Positions 18,764 to 28,411 of a stretch of DNA of 64,000 nucleotides are shown here, in pieces. Source of the DNA: Richelia sinica FACHB-800 (GTDB lineage: Bacteria; Cyanobacteriota; Cyanobacteriia; Cyanobacteriales; Nostocaceae). The position numbers and the translations under genes are program-made. The notes beneath the pieces were generated by a model. The model saw nothing but the letters and a program-made list of their open reading frames with translations. It had not been told where the DNA came from and ran no database searches. The stretch is from NCBI RefSeq assembly GCF_014698825.1, contig NZ_JACJTT010000001.1, positions 62,001 through 126,000 of the forward strand. The letters are read 5' to 3'. The first letter of the stretch is position 1. Each line of letters begins with the position of its first letter.

Positions 18764-19801
18764 CTATGCTTTAACTGCCACTTTGTGGCGGTTCCGTTTT
18801 ATTAGTCCACTCACTCCCACAGCACCCAATGCTAAAACACCCAAAATAGAATTAGATTCGGGAACAGTGGTAGAAGTTCTAAATGTGCTGGTAACGAATA
18901 ACCCGTACACATTATCATCATTACTTGGGTTACGGGTATTCAAAGTGACAAATGTATCACCGGGCTTAATAAAGGGATTAGGATCAGCACTGTTACCTAA
19001 TGCCAAATTATAATACTCATCGTCTGTTCTGAAACCACCAGCGTCAGAAGCAAAAGGATCTGGGTTAGTAGGACTATCACCAATACCACCAGCTGTGATC
19101 AGAGCACCATTTGCTCCACTTCCATCATCTTGACCACCAGCAGAACTAGTCAAACGCCGGGACGGGGTAGAGTCAGTAGTTACATCTATAGTAGTAAACT
19201 GTCCAGATGTCTGAAAACTGAAGCTATCAGCAATAGATACTAAAAAATCACCACCTGTATAAGGTTGAGCAAAGTTGAATGTAGTGGTGTCACCTGTCGT
19301 GGCTAATTCTCCATCAAAGATAAACGATGTGAATCCTGTGGTACTAGCATCTTTATAAGCTACTACTAACGTTGAGCCATCATTATCTCCTAACTCTTCT
19401 ATGGTGTGGTTTTGCAAACCGCTCAAAGAGCCAAGAATACTAGTTACATCCCATAACACAGTGGTGGTTGGATTTGCATCAGGCGTAAGCACCGTTGCAT
19501 CAGATACTTTGAGTAGATTACCATTCAACTTGACATCATTGACTGGACTAAAATCCCAAACAGATGATGTATAGAGATAGGCTTTGAGAACAGTTGCACC
19601 CACAGATACATTGGTTGATATAGTACCACTGTTACTAGTGCTACCAAAAGCATCTATAGAAAGAGCCGCATCATTAAATGTATTACGAGCTAACAAAGCC
19701 GCAGATGCAGGTGAACTGAAAGCTGCCAGTCCAAACCCAGCGCATACAATTGCAGACGTTGTCAAACCACCTAATTTGTGTACCAGATTAGGTATTTTCA
19801 T
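18764..19801 (-). CDS. PEP-CTERM sorted exported protein, 345 aa
   Basis: A signal peptide (about residues 12-34, ending SPASAALL) precedes a Thr/Ser/Asn/Asp-rich, strand-rich mature part without a catalytic motif (for example VSVGATVLKAYLYTSSVW and STLVVAYKDASTTGF). The C-terminal sorting signal is VPESNSILGVLALG, a hydrophobic helix and the basic residues KRNRHK, where PES replaces the usual PEP. It should be exported and anchored or processed by a cyanobacterial exosortase. The function is unknown; it may be an extracellular adhesin-like or structural protein. It is monocistronic. Confidence 0.85.
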   Translation of the reverse strand: MKIPNLVHKLGGLTTSAIVCAGFGLAAFSSPASAALLARNTFNDAALSIDAFGSTSNSGTISTNVSVGATVLKAYLYTSSVWDFSPVNDVKLNGNLLKVSDATVLTPDANPTTTVLWDVTSILGSLSGLQNHTIEELGDNDGSTLVVAYKDASTTGFTSFIFDGELATTGDTTTFNFAQPYTGGDFLVSIADSFSFQTSGQFTTIDVTTDSTPSRRLTSSAGGQDDGSGANGALITAGGIGDSPTNPDPFASDAGGFRTDDEYYNLALGNSADPNPFIKPGDTFVTLNTRNPSNDDNVYGLFVTSTFRTSTTVPESNSILGVLALGAVGVSGLIKRNRHKVAVKA

Positions 19802-20607
19802 AGTATTCTCCAGAATTAGTTACAAGTCATTGATTTTGAAGGGGATATAGTGCTATCGACAATTCAGCAAGCAAGTGAAGTTAAAAATTAATCCCCTGTA
19901 AAACCCACCACTTTCATATGGAAAGTGAAAAGTTTGCCATTCCCTTTTCCTGAGAAGTCGAATTAATCTGGCTAATTACACCAAAGATACTGTCGATATT
20001 GCTATTGGTTTCTACAGATGAGCAAAAGCTTGAGATGGATTTACCAAGAATATACTTAACTTCTGTGGTATGTGACAAGAGTTTTGGAGGACTTAACAGA
20101 AAAAACACTTATACTATCTTTAAATTTCCAGGTCATATCTTCATGAAACCTATATATCATCAAGTTTCTCTCCATGACTTCATGAAGTTTTAATATCTAA
20201 ATTATATGAAGTTTTGATGAAGTTAATTTATTTATCAAGTAAACCTAGTATCAAAAAGAACAATTCCAGACAAGAAATGCAGGAATAAGTTTGGCTGTCA
20301 AACACTTTCATAAAAGTTCAGCATCTATTTGATTAAAATTCTATAGCCAATTACATAGATAAAAATTGTATAAATACACACTGTATTAGTTAATTTTAAG
20401 CAGCTTTCTCCATGGTTTATAACTGCTCTCTTCTATATATTTCAGTCCTGTGAAAATACTTTAATCTATACCTAGAAATCCATAAATAGTTATACTTACA
20501 CAATATCTTTCCAGAAATGTTAAATTCTGATACAGAATTTTATATTGTCACTGATGACAAATAATTAGTCACTGTACAGCTATTTGGCAATTGATATTTG
20601 TTCACTA
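19802..20607. other. Long AT-rich intergenic region
   Basis: About 800 bp between a PEP-CTERM gene and tRNA-Thr contain no convincing gene; two 64-codon open frames overlap each other on opposite strands and resemble nothing. A palindrome CACTTTC-ATATG-GAAAGTG lies at 19909-19927. Between about 20140 and 20225 the word ATGAAGTTT/TCATGAA recurs three to four times at irregular spacing, possibly a regulator-binding cluster. Confidence 0.4.
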
Positions 20608-20679
20608 AGCCGATGATGGGATTTGAACCCACGGCCTGCTGATTACGAATCAGCTGCTCTACCCCTGAGCTACATCGGC
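20608..20679 (-). tRNA. trnT: tRNA-Thr (anticodon CGU)
   Basis: Read on the minus strand, a 72-nt cloverleaf is complete. The acceptor stem GCCGATG pairs with CATCGGC, the D-arm is GTAGCTCAGGGGTAGAGC, and the anticodon stem GCTGA/TCAGC holds loop TTCGTAA with anticodon CGU. The T-loop is GGTTCAAATCC and the discriminator base is U. CCA is not encoded. It decodes ACG threonine codons. Confidence 0.95.
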
Positions 20680-20715
20680 ACACACAGTCTAGAAGTATAG
20701 CATTATTTACTAATA

Positions 20716-20985
20716 ATGGTAGACCCAAAATCTCAAAATCGTCTCAACTCTGAACAATACGCCCGTCTGAAAGCTGAAGCCGCAGCGCCGTTTCGCGGTC
20801 TACGTCAATTTATCTATGTGGGTGTTGGCGCTTCTGGTCTAATAGGAGCATTCGTCTTCTTTTTTCAAGTGCTAGCTGGAAGGAATATAGATACTGCTTT
20901 ACCAAACTTAGCAATTCAATTGACTGTAGTGGGATTGATGATATTTCTTTGGAAATGGGAAAAAACACGACAAAAAAGCCCATAA
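20716..20985 (+). CDS. DUF3493 family small membrane protein (LPA3-like), 89 aa
   Basis: The N-terminus (NSEQYARLKAEAAAPFRGLRQFIY) is the conserved part of DUF3493. It is followed by two transmembrane helices (about residues 33-52 and 64-80) separated by a short loop, and a basic C-terminus. The family is found in cyanobacteria and plastids; the plant relative LPA3 is linked to photosystem II assembly, so a thylakoid role is plausible but not shown here. The ATG at 20716 starts 37 bp beyond the divergent tRNA-Thr gene. Confidence 0.8.
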   Translation: MVDPKSQNRLNSEQYARLKAEAAAPFRGLRQFIYVGVGASGLIGAFVFFFQVLAGRNIDTALPNLAIQLTVVGLMIFLWKWEKTRQKSP

Positions 20986-21034
20986 ATTTGAAATGTTCTG
21001 ATTCCAATCCAACTTAACGATTATTTTTTTGAAC

Positions 21035-21176
21035 GTGAGTTCGATGACATCTCACCAACCCCTCTCGGAAGTAGAGAGGAACTTAAATATATGAAAAACA
21101 AGAAATTCAGGCTTTTCGGTTTCTCTCCTTCGAGGGGAGAAGTTTAGCTGTGGTTTATTTAATCCGTCAAACTCAC
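21035..21176. repeat. MITE-like element with terminal inverted repeats
   Basis: GTGAGTTCGA (21035-21044) and TCAAACTCAC (21167-21176) are terminal inverted repeats with one mismatch enclosing about 120 bp. Inside, CCCCTCTC and GAGGGGAG blocks are also inverted. There is no coding capacity, and the design fits a non-autonomous miniature element. Confidence 0.5.
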
Positions 21177-21536
21177 ATTTTTTTAGCTTTTCTTGTAATT
21201 AATCTTAATATTAATAACATTTCTTGATTTTTTTCTACAAAAATTTAGGTATAGAGATAAAACATAAAGAAATTATTAGAAAATAGCCGAAATAAAAAAT
21301 ATCTGAGAAACTGGAAAAAGTTCAAACGGGATCAGCCTATATAAAGATCCTGAATATCAATACATTAACTTCAATAGGGTCAACCCCATTTACAGACCCT
21401 CTCTTTAATAAGATGCAAAATATATTGAGCGCCAGACTTAACTATGGTCGAGTCTGGCGCTTTTATCTTGGGATAGTTTGATGGCTGTAGACCAGGCAGT
21501 GATATCGTGTACGCCTGGTATAGTTTTAAAAATTCC
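21177..21536. other. Intergenic region with orphan hairpins, possible small RNA
   Basis: About 250 bp of AT-rich leader-like DNA is followed by the strong hairpin at 21429-21460 and a second hairpin ACCAGGC...GCCTGGT near 21491-21520. The second would lie in the 3' untranslated region of the minus-strand SLH gene. The first ends in TTTTAT on the plus strand, but no plus-strand gene precedes it within 440 bp, so it may end an unannotated RNA starting around 21250-21350. Confidence 0.4.
21429..21465 (+). terminator. Strong hairpin with U-run, orphan terminator
   Basis: GCGCCAGACT (21429-21438) pairs perfectly with AGTCTGGCGC (21451-21460) across a 12-nt loop and is followed by TTTTAT on the plus strand. 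On the minus strand the tail is poorer, although it could also serve the SLH gene that ends at 21537. Confidence 0.6.
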
Positions 21537-23162
21537 TTACTGAACCTTCACTACGTAGGGAGAAGAAATAGCAGGTGCACGTCCAGCATTCACCAGCGCT
21601 TGATAGACAAAGGCAGCAATTTCGGCTCTGGTGGCTTCCCGATTAGGTTCTAGTTGTCTAACAGAGGGATAGTTAATCACTAATTGCCGTAAGGTTGCCG
21701 CTGCTACTGGACCTGCCGCATAATTGGGGATTTGGGCAGCATCAGTATAGACACTCAGGGCATTATTATTGCTAGCAGTGAAGCCTAAACCATTTGCCAA
21801 TGCTACTAAAGCCTGCACTCTAGGAATTTGTTGTTGAGGTTTAAAAGTGCCATCAGGATAACCAGAGACATACTGGCTTTGGTAAGCAGATTGAATAGCT
21901 GCAAATGCCCAAAAATTCCTTTGAACATCCCTAAATTCAATTGCTGCACGTTTAGGCGCAGGTGTCAGTGCCTTAGTAATAATGGTAGCAAATTGAGCGC
22001 GTGTGACTGGGTCATTGGGTTTAAAACTACCATCAGGAAAACCAGCAATGATATTTTGGGCAGCTAAGGCTTCAATATAGGGTTTAGCCCAGTAATTAGC
22101 TGCTACATCCTTAAAGCCAGTACCACTCGGTGGGGAGACAGGTGCTGCCACAAAATCTACCGCACCAAAAATTTTCTTTTCATTGATATCATTCCCAACA
22201 GCAATAATTCTTTGGGTTTTGGTGGAATTATTTAGGTCGTAGCGGGTGTTATTACGAATCAGATTTCCACCAGGACTATCATTAGTACCCAGATTAGGGA
22301 CAGCGTTGACAGTAGACACAATTCCATCCCGTGTATTATTTTGAATGACATTCTTACGCAAGATGGGTTGAGCCGATTCGGTAATATATAAACCGTCTTT
22401 GTTTTGGATAATTTGGTTTTCTTCCACTAAAGGTGTGGATGTGCCACTGATGGATAGACCAAAACCAGTATCCTGAAATAAGTTATTGCGAATCTGTCCT
22501 TGGGCTGCTCTGGCAATGGAAATCCCGTTACCTTGATTTTTGACAAAGTTATTACTTTCAACGGTGGGATTACCGTTACCTGTAACAAAGACACCTTCGC
22601 GCACGCTGTTAGTAAAAGTATTATTTCTGATAATTGGATTACTGGATTCTACCCACACCCCTGTACCCCGTTGATTGGGATTGGTGACTGTGAGTCCAGC
22701 AATTACGGTGTTGTTGTTACCCAAGATAGTAATATCTTGTCTAGCAAAGGTACGGCTAGTGTAATAACCACCACCAATCACTACTGTGCCTAAACCTTTG
22801 TTAGATTCATCTCCCTTGAGTGTAATTCCTGGAGGCAATAATAGAGGGAAGGTTTCTCCAGAGTCTTTGGTGTAACTACCGGGAGCAAGTTGAATAACTG
22901 TACCAGCTTGGGCTTGGGTAAGGGCAAAGGTAATAGTTTTATATGGTGCTTCTGCACTGGCACCAGCACCAGCAGTATCTCTACCAGTGACGGGGTTAAC
23001 ATAAATTACTGTTCCACCCACTGGCACTTGTGCCATTAAAGTAGGGGTAGAATTAGCATTCACTTGATGAGGTAGTAGGGTAGAACCACTAGCAACAACA
23101 AACAAAGCTAACAGACTAGTTGATATAGATAAAGCAGAGATATGAAAACCTCGATCTTTCAT
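21537..23162 (-). CDS. DUF1565 beta-helix protein with three SLH domains, 541 aa
   Basis: A signal peptide (about residues 12-36, ending HQVNAN) leads to a DUF1565 segment (VIYVNPVTGRDTAGAG, PYKTITFALTQAQAGTVIQLAPGSY). A right-handed parallel beta-helix with recurrent NNT/NxF rungs follows (about 130-320, for example NPIIRNNTFTNSVREGVFV). The C-terminal 190 residues hold three SLH modules (FKDVAANYWAKPYIEALAAQNIIAGFPDGSF is the first), which anchor proteins to the cell wall. Such proteins are exported to the envelope or S-layer. The beta-helix may bind or act on carbohydrate, but no catalytic residues can be named. Confidence 0.9.
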   Translation of the reverse strand: MKDRGFHISALSISTSLLALFVVASGSTLLPHQVNANSTPTLMAQVPVGGTVIYVNPVTGRDTAGAGASAEAPYKTITFALTQAQAGTVIQLAPGSYTKDSGETFPLLLPPGITLKGDESNKGLGTVVIGGGYYTSRTFARQDITILGNNNTVIAGLTVTNPNQRGTGVWVESSNPIIRNNTFTNSVREGVFVTGNGNPTVESNNFVKNQGNGISIARAAQGQIRNNLFQDTGFGLSISGTSTPLVEENQIIQNKDGLYITESAQPILRKNVIQNNTRDGIVSTVNAVPNLGTNDSPGGNLIRNNTRYDLNNSTKTQRIIAVGNDINEKKIFGAVDFVAAPVSPPSGTGFKDVAANYWAKPYIEALAAQNIIAGFPDGSFKPNDPVTRAQFATIITKALTPAPKRAAIEFRDVQRNFWAFAAIQSAYQSQYVSGYPDGTFKPQQQIPRVQALVALANGLGFTASNNNALSVYTDAAQIPNYAAGPVAAATLRQLVINYPSVRQLEPNREATRAEIAAFVYQALVNAGRAPAISSPYVVKVQ

Positions 23163-23446
23163 TTGATTGTGTTGTTATTTAATTAATACGGAAGTTTTAA
23201 CACAGTCTAAATTAGCAGATGTAGAGAAGGTTGGGCAGAAGCTTTATACCCTCTACCGTTTTTTTTTACATTGTGTTTACTTTGAGATACTCTCAAGTTG
23301 AGAAATAGCTGCTGTAACTTGACTCTATAACCCAGAAATAATAAATAAAATATTAAAAAATCCCTCAGTAGTGGACTAAGGGATAGTAATTTTAAACAGG
23401 GCGTTGCTAAAAAATTCCGTCGAGAATCTTTGTATTTGCCAGGATG

Positions 23447-23644
23447 TTAATAAGCTAAGGTTTCTAATGTTTCACGTAAATACTTTTGTACTTGTTGGTC
23501 TAAACGTAATCCTTGCAGTTGAGTATGGCGTTCTAGTTGCCAGCGTTGAAAACCGGAACTAGCAGAGATAGCATATTTTAAGTTTTGCCAGATACTAGCA
23601 TCATCAGAAACAGAGCGATCGCTAGAAGCTAGAAATTGAGCCAT
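23447..23644 (-). CDS. Small conserved hypothetical protein, 65 aa
   Basis: The ORF runs back to TTG 23680, but ATG 23644 (MAQFLASSDRS) is the better start. The protein is soluble and helical. It has a tryptophan/aromatic-rich middle (IWQNLKYAISASSGFQRWQLER) and a C-terminal amphipathic helix (QQVQKYLRETLETLAY). The pattern is regular enough to be a real gene, but I cannot name a family. It lies between the SLH protein and the infB-linked membrane protein, all on the minus strand. Confidence 0.55.
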   Translation of the reverse strand: MAQFLASSDRSVSDDASIWQNLKYAISASSGFQRWQLERHTQLQGLRLDQQVQKYLRETLETLAY

Positions 23645-23761
23645 AGTTCCCCATTCCTTATTTTTCACTTCCAGAGTCAAAACAATTAGGCATTTTCTAT
23701 GTAACCCATCAGCAGTATGGGTTGATTTCCATGATAGATTCTGGATCTCTAGTATCCAAAT

Positions 23762-24358
23762 CTAATTATCAGTATCATGGGGTAAGATGCGATTCACCCG
23801 TACCCCTAAAATAGTGAAATCCTGCTTAATCTGTTCTAAAGGTAACGGCTCTATACCAGCAAAATCTGTGTCATTCGTCACTAAAACTGGTAATACACTC
23901 AAGGGAATTTGCAAAAACAAATTACTAGCAATAAAGGCAAAAGCAGCAAACAACAGTCCAAGACTGTGCCATTGAGGTAAAAACCCAGAAAAGTTAGGGA
24001 ACAAAGAAGCAACTGGGTATAGCTGCCATAACACTATTACTAATAGTAGTGTTGATAATAAAACTAAGCCAGGATTTAATTTAGTTTTAATTAAACAGAG
24101 AATTTTTCTTTGTTGCTCAGTCAGGTTTTCTGGCTTGAGCGCTATTCCTAAAATAGCAAAAATGTAAAAAGGGCGACGTAACTGCATCCACAGTAGTGGC
24201 AGAGTTCCAAAAACTGCAACTAGAAGTAACTCTATCCACTCTGGCAACTGGGGTTCACCCACAGATAAAAAAAACAAACACAATGTTAAAAAAATTGGCA
24301 GTGTTGTTAGTCCAGCCAGATGAATCCACAATATAGGTTCAGACCGAAATGAAGACAT
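23762..24358 (-). CDS. Low-complexity-tail-type membrane protein downstream of infB, 198 aa
   Basis: The opening SEPILWIHLAGLTTLPIFL and the later LLWMQLRRPFYIFAILGIALKP block match what I remember of the cyanobacterial low-complexity-tail membrane protein family. There are four hydrophobic helices (about residues 12-33, 41-58, 92-112 and 130-160). The C-terminal tail is short here and not clearly low-complexity, ending NRILPHDTDN. The function is unknown. It follows infB on the same strand after a 115-bp gap that holds a long inverted repeat, so co-transcription is uncertain. Confidence 0.7.
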   Translation of the reverse strand: MSSFRSEPILWIHLAGLTTLPIFLTLCLFFLSVGEPQLPEWIELLLVAVFGTLPLLWMQLRRPFYIFAILGIALKPENLTEQQRKILCLIKTKLNPGLVLLSTLLLVIVLWQLYPVASLFPNFSGFLPQWHSLGLLFAAFAFIASNLFLQIPLSVLPVLVTNDTDFAGIEPLPLEQIKQDFTILGVRVNRILPHDTDN

Positions 24359-24369
24359 ATGAGGGTAAT

Positions 24370-24469
24370 GAGTATTGAGTTATGAATCCTGAGTTATGAG
24401 TATTGAACTCAACAAAATCTTAAACTCAACACTCATCAATATGCACTCAGGATTCAACACTTGTTACTC
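24370..24469. repeat. Long imperfect inverted repeat between infB and its downstream gene
   Basis: The left arm (from GAGTATTGAGTTATG) and right arm (to ACACTTGTTACTC) are imperfectly inverted over about 35 bp. They share a perfect 12-bp core: TGAATCCTGAGT at 24383-24394 against ACTCAGGATTCA at 24445-24456. The left arm also repeats GAGTTATGAGTATTGA-like words directly. It could end or stabilise the infB transcript, or be a miniature mobile element. Confidence 0.6.
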
Positions 24470-24473
24470 ACGA

Positions 24474-27400
24474 CTATCTTGTCATGGTCAAGGTTCGGCG
24501 TTTAGTCACCATTTGGTAAGCTTCGATGATGTCGCCTTCAGCCCAATCATGGAACTTATCAATGCCGACACCACATTCATAACCAGAGTTGACTTCACGG
24601 GCATCTTCTTTCATCCGTTTGAGGGAATCAAGCACACCTTCGTAAACCATCTTGTTACCACGACGTACCCGCACTTTGCAGTTACGCAGCAGTTTGCCTG
24701 ATTGAACGTAGCAGCCAGCCACGGCTCCACGACCGACAGGGAAGACAGCACGCACTTCTGTTTGTCCCAATGGTTCTTCCACCAATTCTGGCTCCAGTAG
24801 ACCTTCCAAAGCTCCTTGGATATCTTCTAGCAGTTTGTAGATGATGTTATATTCCCGCACATCTACACCAGCTTCATCAGCAGCCTGCCTAGCACCACTG
24901 GCATAGGTGGTATTGAAGCCGATGATCACAGCATTACTAGCCGCAGCTAAGTCGATATCTGTCTCGGTGATTTCCCCAGGGGCAGCTAACAGCATCCTGA
25001 TTTGGACTTCGTTTTGGGGAATTTGTTTGAGTGAGCCAATAATAGCTTCTACGGAACCTTGTACGTCTGCTTTCAAGATTAAGTTGAGTTCTTTTAACTC
25101 GCCTTCTTGAGCTTGAGCAGAGAGGGTTGTGAGGGTGACACGTCCTTGGAGGAGGCGGGATTGGCGTTGTTTATCAGCCCGGTCAGCAGCGATCGCTCTG
25201 GCTTGTTTTTCGTTTTCAAACACCTCGAACTCATCACCAGCCGCAGGGACATCGCTTAAACCTAATACCTCTACTGCAAAGGAGGGGCTAGCTACTTCTA
25301 CTCGGCGACCTCGGTCATCCACCATCGCGCGGACTTTACCAAATGCCGAGCCAGCCACCAGCATATCACCTACGTGCAAAGTACCATTTTGAATCAGCAG
25401 AGTAGCTACTGCTCCCTTAGCTTTATCCAAATGTGCTTCAATGACTGTACCCTTAGCCACCCGATCTGGGTTAGCAGAGAGTTCAGCAACTTCAGCCACC
25501 AACAGAATCATCTCTAATAGGGTATCCAGGTTTTCACCACGAATGGCGCTCACAGGCACCATGATAGTTTCACCACCCCATTCTTCCGCAGTTAGGCCAT
25601 ACTGGGTCAACTCTTGTTTAACGCGGTCTGGTTGTGCACCTTCTTTATCAATTTTGTTGATGGCTACAACAATGGGAACACCCGCCGCTTGGGCATGGCT
25701 AATGGCTTCAATGGTTTGGGGACGAACACCATCATCTGCTGCTACGACTAACACAGCAATGTCTGTTACCCTTGCACCTCGCGCCCGCATTGCGGTAAAG
25801 GCTTCGTGACCAGGAGTATCTAGGAAGACGATTTGTTGTGCCTTGCCGTCATGTTCCAGATCCACATGGTATGCACCAATGTGTTGAGTAATACCCCCAG
25901 CTTCCCCAGCCGCCACTTTGGTTTTGCGAATGGAATCAAGCAAGGTGGTTTTACCATGGTCTACGTGACCCATAATTGTCACTACTGGTGGACGACGGTG
26001 GAGATTTTCTAGGTCTTCCACATCCAGCATTTCTGTGACTTTACGAGCTTCTGCTTCTGGCTCAGCTGTTTCGACTTCTACTTCTAATTCCTTGGCAATC
26101 AGGGTAATGGTGGGAATATCCAAATTTTGGGTGATACTCACTGCCATACCTTTGATGAACAGGATTTTCACAATCTCTGTATCAGCAATGACCAAACCAT
26201 CAGCCAATTCTTGTACCGTCATTGGCCCAGTGACGACTAATTTTTCTGGGCGTTCGCGTTTTGTTTCTGTTTCTTGGCGACGGTTTTGCTCACGGTTAGT
26301 AGCAGCAGCTTTCTTAGCTGCTCTGGTTGTGGGACTAGAAATTGTGGCAACAGGTTGTAAAGCAGGCTTGCTGGACTTAGGTTTAGGAGGACGAGCAATG
26401 GAGAGACTCACCTGGACTGCTGCGGGTATGTCTAGACCGTCTTCCCCTAAAAAGTCTTCATCTTCAAAGTCATCTTCCAGAATCGGCTTGACTCGTTTGC
26501 CCTTGGCTCCAGATTTTGACTTTTCTTTAACTTCGTCAATAATCTCCTCTTCTTGCCACTTTTTTGGGCCACCCTTAGCTAAACGTGGTGGAGTGGGGCG
26601 CTTCAAGTCAAGGATTTCTGGTGTGACAACTTCATCATCCAAAAATTCTTTGTCTTTTTTAGCAGCGGCACCAGCCATGGGTCTGGGAGGGGTGGCAACA
26701 GGAACAGCCGCCACTGGTTCTGTGGGACGGGCTGGTCTGGGTCTTTGTCCCTCACCGCCTGGTGCTGGGGGTCTATTCCCACGATGTTCTGGTTTACCAG
26801 CACCAGTCCCTGGCCGTCCTGGCTTAGATGGTGCGCCTTGAGGTGCTTCTGCTGTCTGCTTATTGCCTCTGGGCTTAGATGGTTCACGTTCGTCTTCGTT
26901 ACGACGTTGACGTTCACGTTTGAGGATCGGTTTTTCGACTGGTGATCCTGAATCTGCTGGTGAACCTTTTTCTTCTGCTGGTCTAGACGGTGGTGCCACT
27001 AATTGTGGCTTTTGGGGTTTTTCCGGCTTGGGTTTAGCTGGAACTACTTTCTCTGGTTTTTCCGCCGCAGTTTTTTCTGCTGCTGGAGTAGAAGGATTTT
27101 TCTTCTCCGGTTCAGCGAGATTGGGTTTTTGCGGGGTCTCAGATTGATTCCGGGGTACAGGTCGAATAGGTGCCGTCGGCTTCATGGGCGAGACTTGTGG
27201 TGTAGCGAAAGGCCGTGGAGGTGAGGGAGGATTAACTTCAGACGAAGCAACGTAATTATTGGTAGCAACTGATGCCTCAGGGGCATTGGAGGTAGTGTTT
27301 CTCAATATTTTGGGTTTGCGAATTTCCAAAATTTGTTGTTTATGGGATGCAGCAGGTCGGTTTCGGGAGCCAGTTTGGGGTGAATTTGGTTTATGGCTGT

Positions 27401-27605
27401 GATTACCTTGTTCCTTTCTAGAGGCCGCATGAGTTGCGGGCAGTTTTTCTGCCGCCGACCGAATGCGTTCTGCCTCAGACTCTGAAATTGTGCTGCTATG
27501 GCTTTTGACCGCGATATTGAGCTGGTCGCAAATTGCTAATAGCTCCTTGTTATCCAAATTCAATTCCTTTGATAATTCGTAGATTCTAACTTTGCCGTTG
27601 TTCAT
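24474..27605 (-). CDS. infB: Translation initiation factor IF-2
   Basis: IF-2 is the GTPase that brings initiator tRNA to the 30S subunit and promotes 50S joining. The 1043-residue protein has the long form: an N-terminal IF2_N region ([23 protein letters not shown], residues 5-27) and a Pro/Lys/Glu-rich linker (about 60-430). A second IF2_N-like segment ([22 protein letters not shown]) precedes the G domain with GHVDHGKTT (about 543-553), DTPGHEAF and NKID, then domains II, III and the C-terminal tRNA-binding domain. It starts with ATG at 27605 and is the last gene of the rimP-nusA-ylxR-infB set. The 440-bp upstream gap could hold its own leader. Confidence 0.97.
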   Translation of the reverse strand: MNNGKVRIYELSKELNLDNKELLAICDQLNIAVKSHSSTISESEAERIRSAAEKLPATHAASRKEQGNHSHKPNSPQTGSRNRPAASHKQQILEIRKPKILRNTTSNAPEASVATNNYVASSEVNPPSPPRPFATPQVSPMKPTAPIRPVPRNQSETPQKPNLAEPEKKNPSTPAAEKTAAEKPEKVVPAKPKPEKPQKPQLVAPPSRPAEEKGSPADSGSPVEKPILKRERQRRNEDEREPSKPRGNKQTAEAPQGAPSKPGRPGTGAGKPEHRGNRPPAPGGEGQRPRPARPTEPVAAVPVATPPRPMAGAAAKKDKEFLDDEVVTPEILDLKRPTPPRLAKGGPKKWQEEEIIDEVKEKSKSGAKGKRVKPILEDDFEDEDFLGEDGLDIPAAVQVSLSIARPPKPKSSKPALQPVATISSPTTRAAKKAAATNREQNRRQETETKRERPEKLVVTGPMTVQELADGLVIADTEIVKILFIKGMAVSITQNLDIPTITLIAKELEVEVETAEPEAEARKVTEMLDVEDLENLHRRPPVVTIMGHVDHGKTTLLDSIRKTKVAAGEAGGITQHIGAYHVDLEHDGKAQQIVFLDTPGHEAFTAMRARGARVTDIAVLVVAADDGVRPQTIEAISHAQAAGVPIVVAINKIDKEGAQPDRVKQELTQYGLTAEEWGGETIMVPVSAIRGENLDTLLEMILLVAEVAELSANPDRVAKGTVIEAHLDKAKGAVATLLIQNGTLHVGDMLVAGSAFGKVRAMVDDRGRRVEVASPSFAVEVLGLSDVPAAGDEFEVFENEKQARAIAADRADKQRQSRLLQGRVTLTTLSAQAQEGELKELNLILKADVQGSVEAIIGSLKQIPQNEVQIRMLLAAPGEITETDIDLAAASNAVIIGFNTTYASGARQAADEAGVDVREYNIIYKLLEDIQGALEGLLEPELVEEPLGQTEVRAVFPVGRGAVAGCYVQSGKLLRNCKVRVRRGNKMVYEGVLDSLKRMKEDAREVNSGYECGVGIDKFHDWAEGDIIEAYQMVTKRRTLTMTR

Positions 27606-28045
27606 CCACTCTTTCCTTTGTAATCTACAGTTTTAGCGGATGGTTGCCTGGTTAACGACATCTCCATCCTTTGATCACTGTTTTTTCGGTTGCCCTTGGT
27701 GATGTTGCCGGTGCCTCCAATTAGGAAAGAGAGATGTTTCGGTTTAATGCTGGCATCCCCACCAGGAATGATGGTTGACGCCGAACTGCGCTGTTGCGCT
27801 ACCAGGTTGCCATTTTTTAGGTTTTTGTTTTGCTGATTCTGAGTCTTCCACAACACAATCGAGTAAAACTTGTTGGGAGTATTGCCTCGTCCCTCACTAT
27901 TTTGTTGGAGAGCCGTATGCTTGCTACACCCATTTACTATTTTGGCACTAACCCCAGCGATCCAGAGAGATTTGGTTGAGATTACAGGTTTGAGTCCTGC
28001 AATATCTTTGCTCTCAAGATTACCGCCGTCAAGGTCTAGGAAATC
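27606..28045. other. Gap between ylxR and infB, with a dubious 84-codon ORF
   Basis: On the minus strand an open frame (27602-27856, GTG start) ends in a 4-bp ATGA overlap with the infB start, which could reflect translational coupling. Its product is Asn/Lys/Ser-rich without family resemblance, so I do not call it a gene. A hairpin TTGCAGG-N7-CCTGTAA lies near 27984-28004 without a U-tract. AAGGAAAGAG precedes the infB ATG as its ribosome-binding site. Confidence 0.4.
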
Positions 28046-28309
28046 TTAAGTTTGGGGATTGCTGTTAGTGAGGCGTTGCCACAATGTTTGATACAGTGCT
28101 TCTGGCACTGTTGCATGTAGCGATCGCCCTAGTTTATTCTTTTTTTGAGCCACCTGGAGGCAGCTTGCTTGGGGGCAAATATAGGCTGACCGCCCCATGC
28201 CCTCATCTAATTGTACCTTTCCCGATGGAAAGACGCGGACAATTCGCCAAAACTCTTCTTTAGATCCTACTTGGCGACAACTGATACAACGCCGATAATT
28301 CGGTTTCAT
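28046..28309 (-). CDS. ylxR: YlxR/RnpM family (DUF448) RNA-binding protein, 87 aa
   Basis: The N-terminal RRCISCRQVGSKEEFWRIVR and the central GRSAYICPQASCLQVAQKKNKLGRSL segment are signature blocks of YlxR/DUF448. This is a small nucleic-acid-binding protein usually encoded between nusA and infB; its Bacillus homologue (RnpM) modulates RNase P. Two CxxC-like pairs (CISC and CPQASC) are present, as in many members. It lies about 100 bp downstream of nusA on the same strand, exactly the usual operon position. Confidence 0.92.
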   Translation of the reverse strand: MKPNYRRCISCRQVGSKEEFWRIVRVFPSGKVQLDEGMGRSAYICPQASCLQVAQKKNKLGRSLHATVPEALYQTLWQRLTNSNPQT

Positions 28310-28411
28310 GACTTTTTGCTTTGATCAGGCAGCAGTCTGTCGGTGAAAAAATTCCCCTTGACCAGGTCACTGTGAGATGGTCAGTGAACAGACAACTTCC
28401 CAGGCAATTAA

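Noticed and set aside
25129-27224. Several long plus-strand open frames opposite infB
   Set aside because: They mirror the Pro/Lys-rich infB coding sequence and have low-complexity composition; typical antisense shadows.
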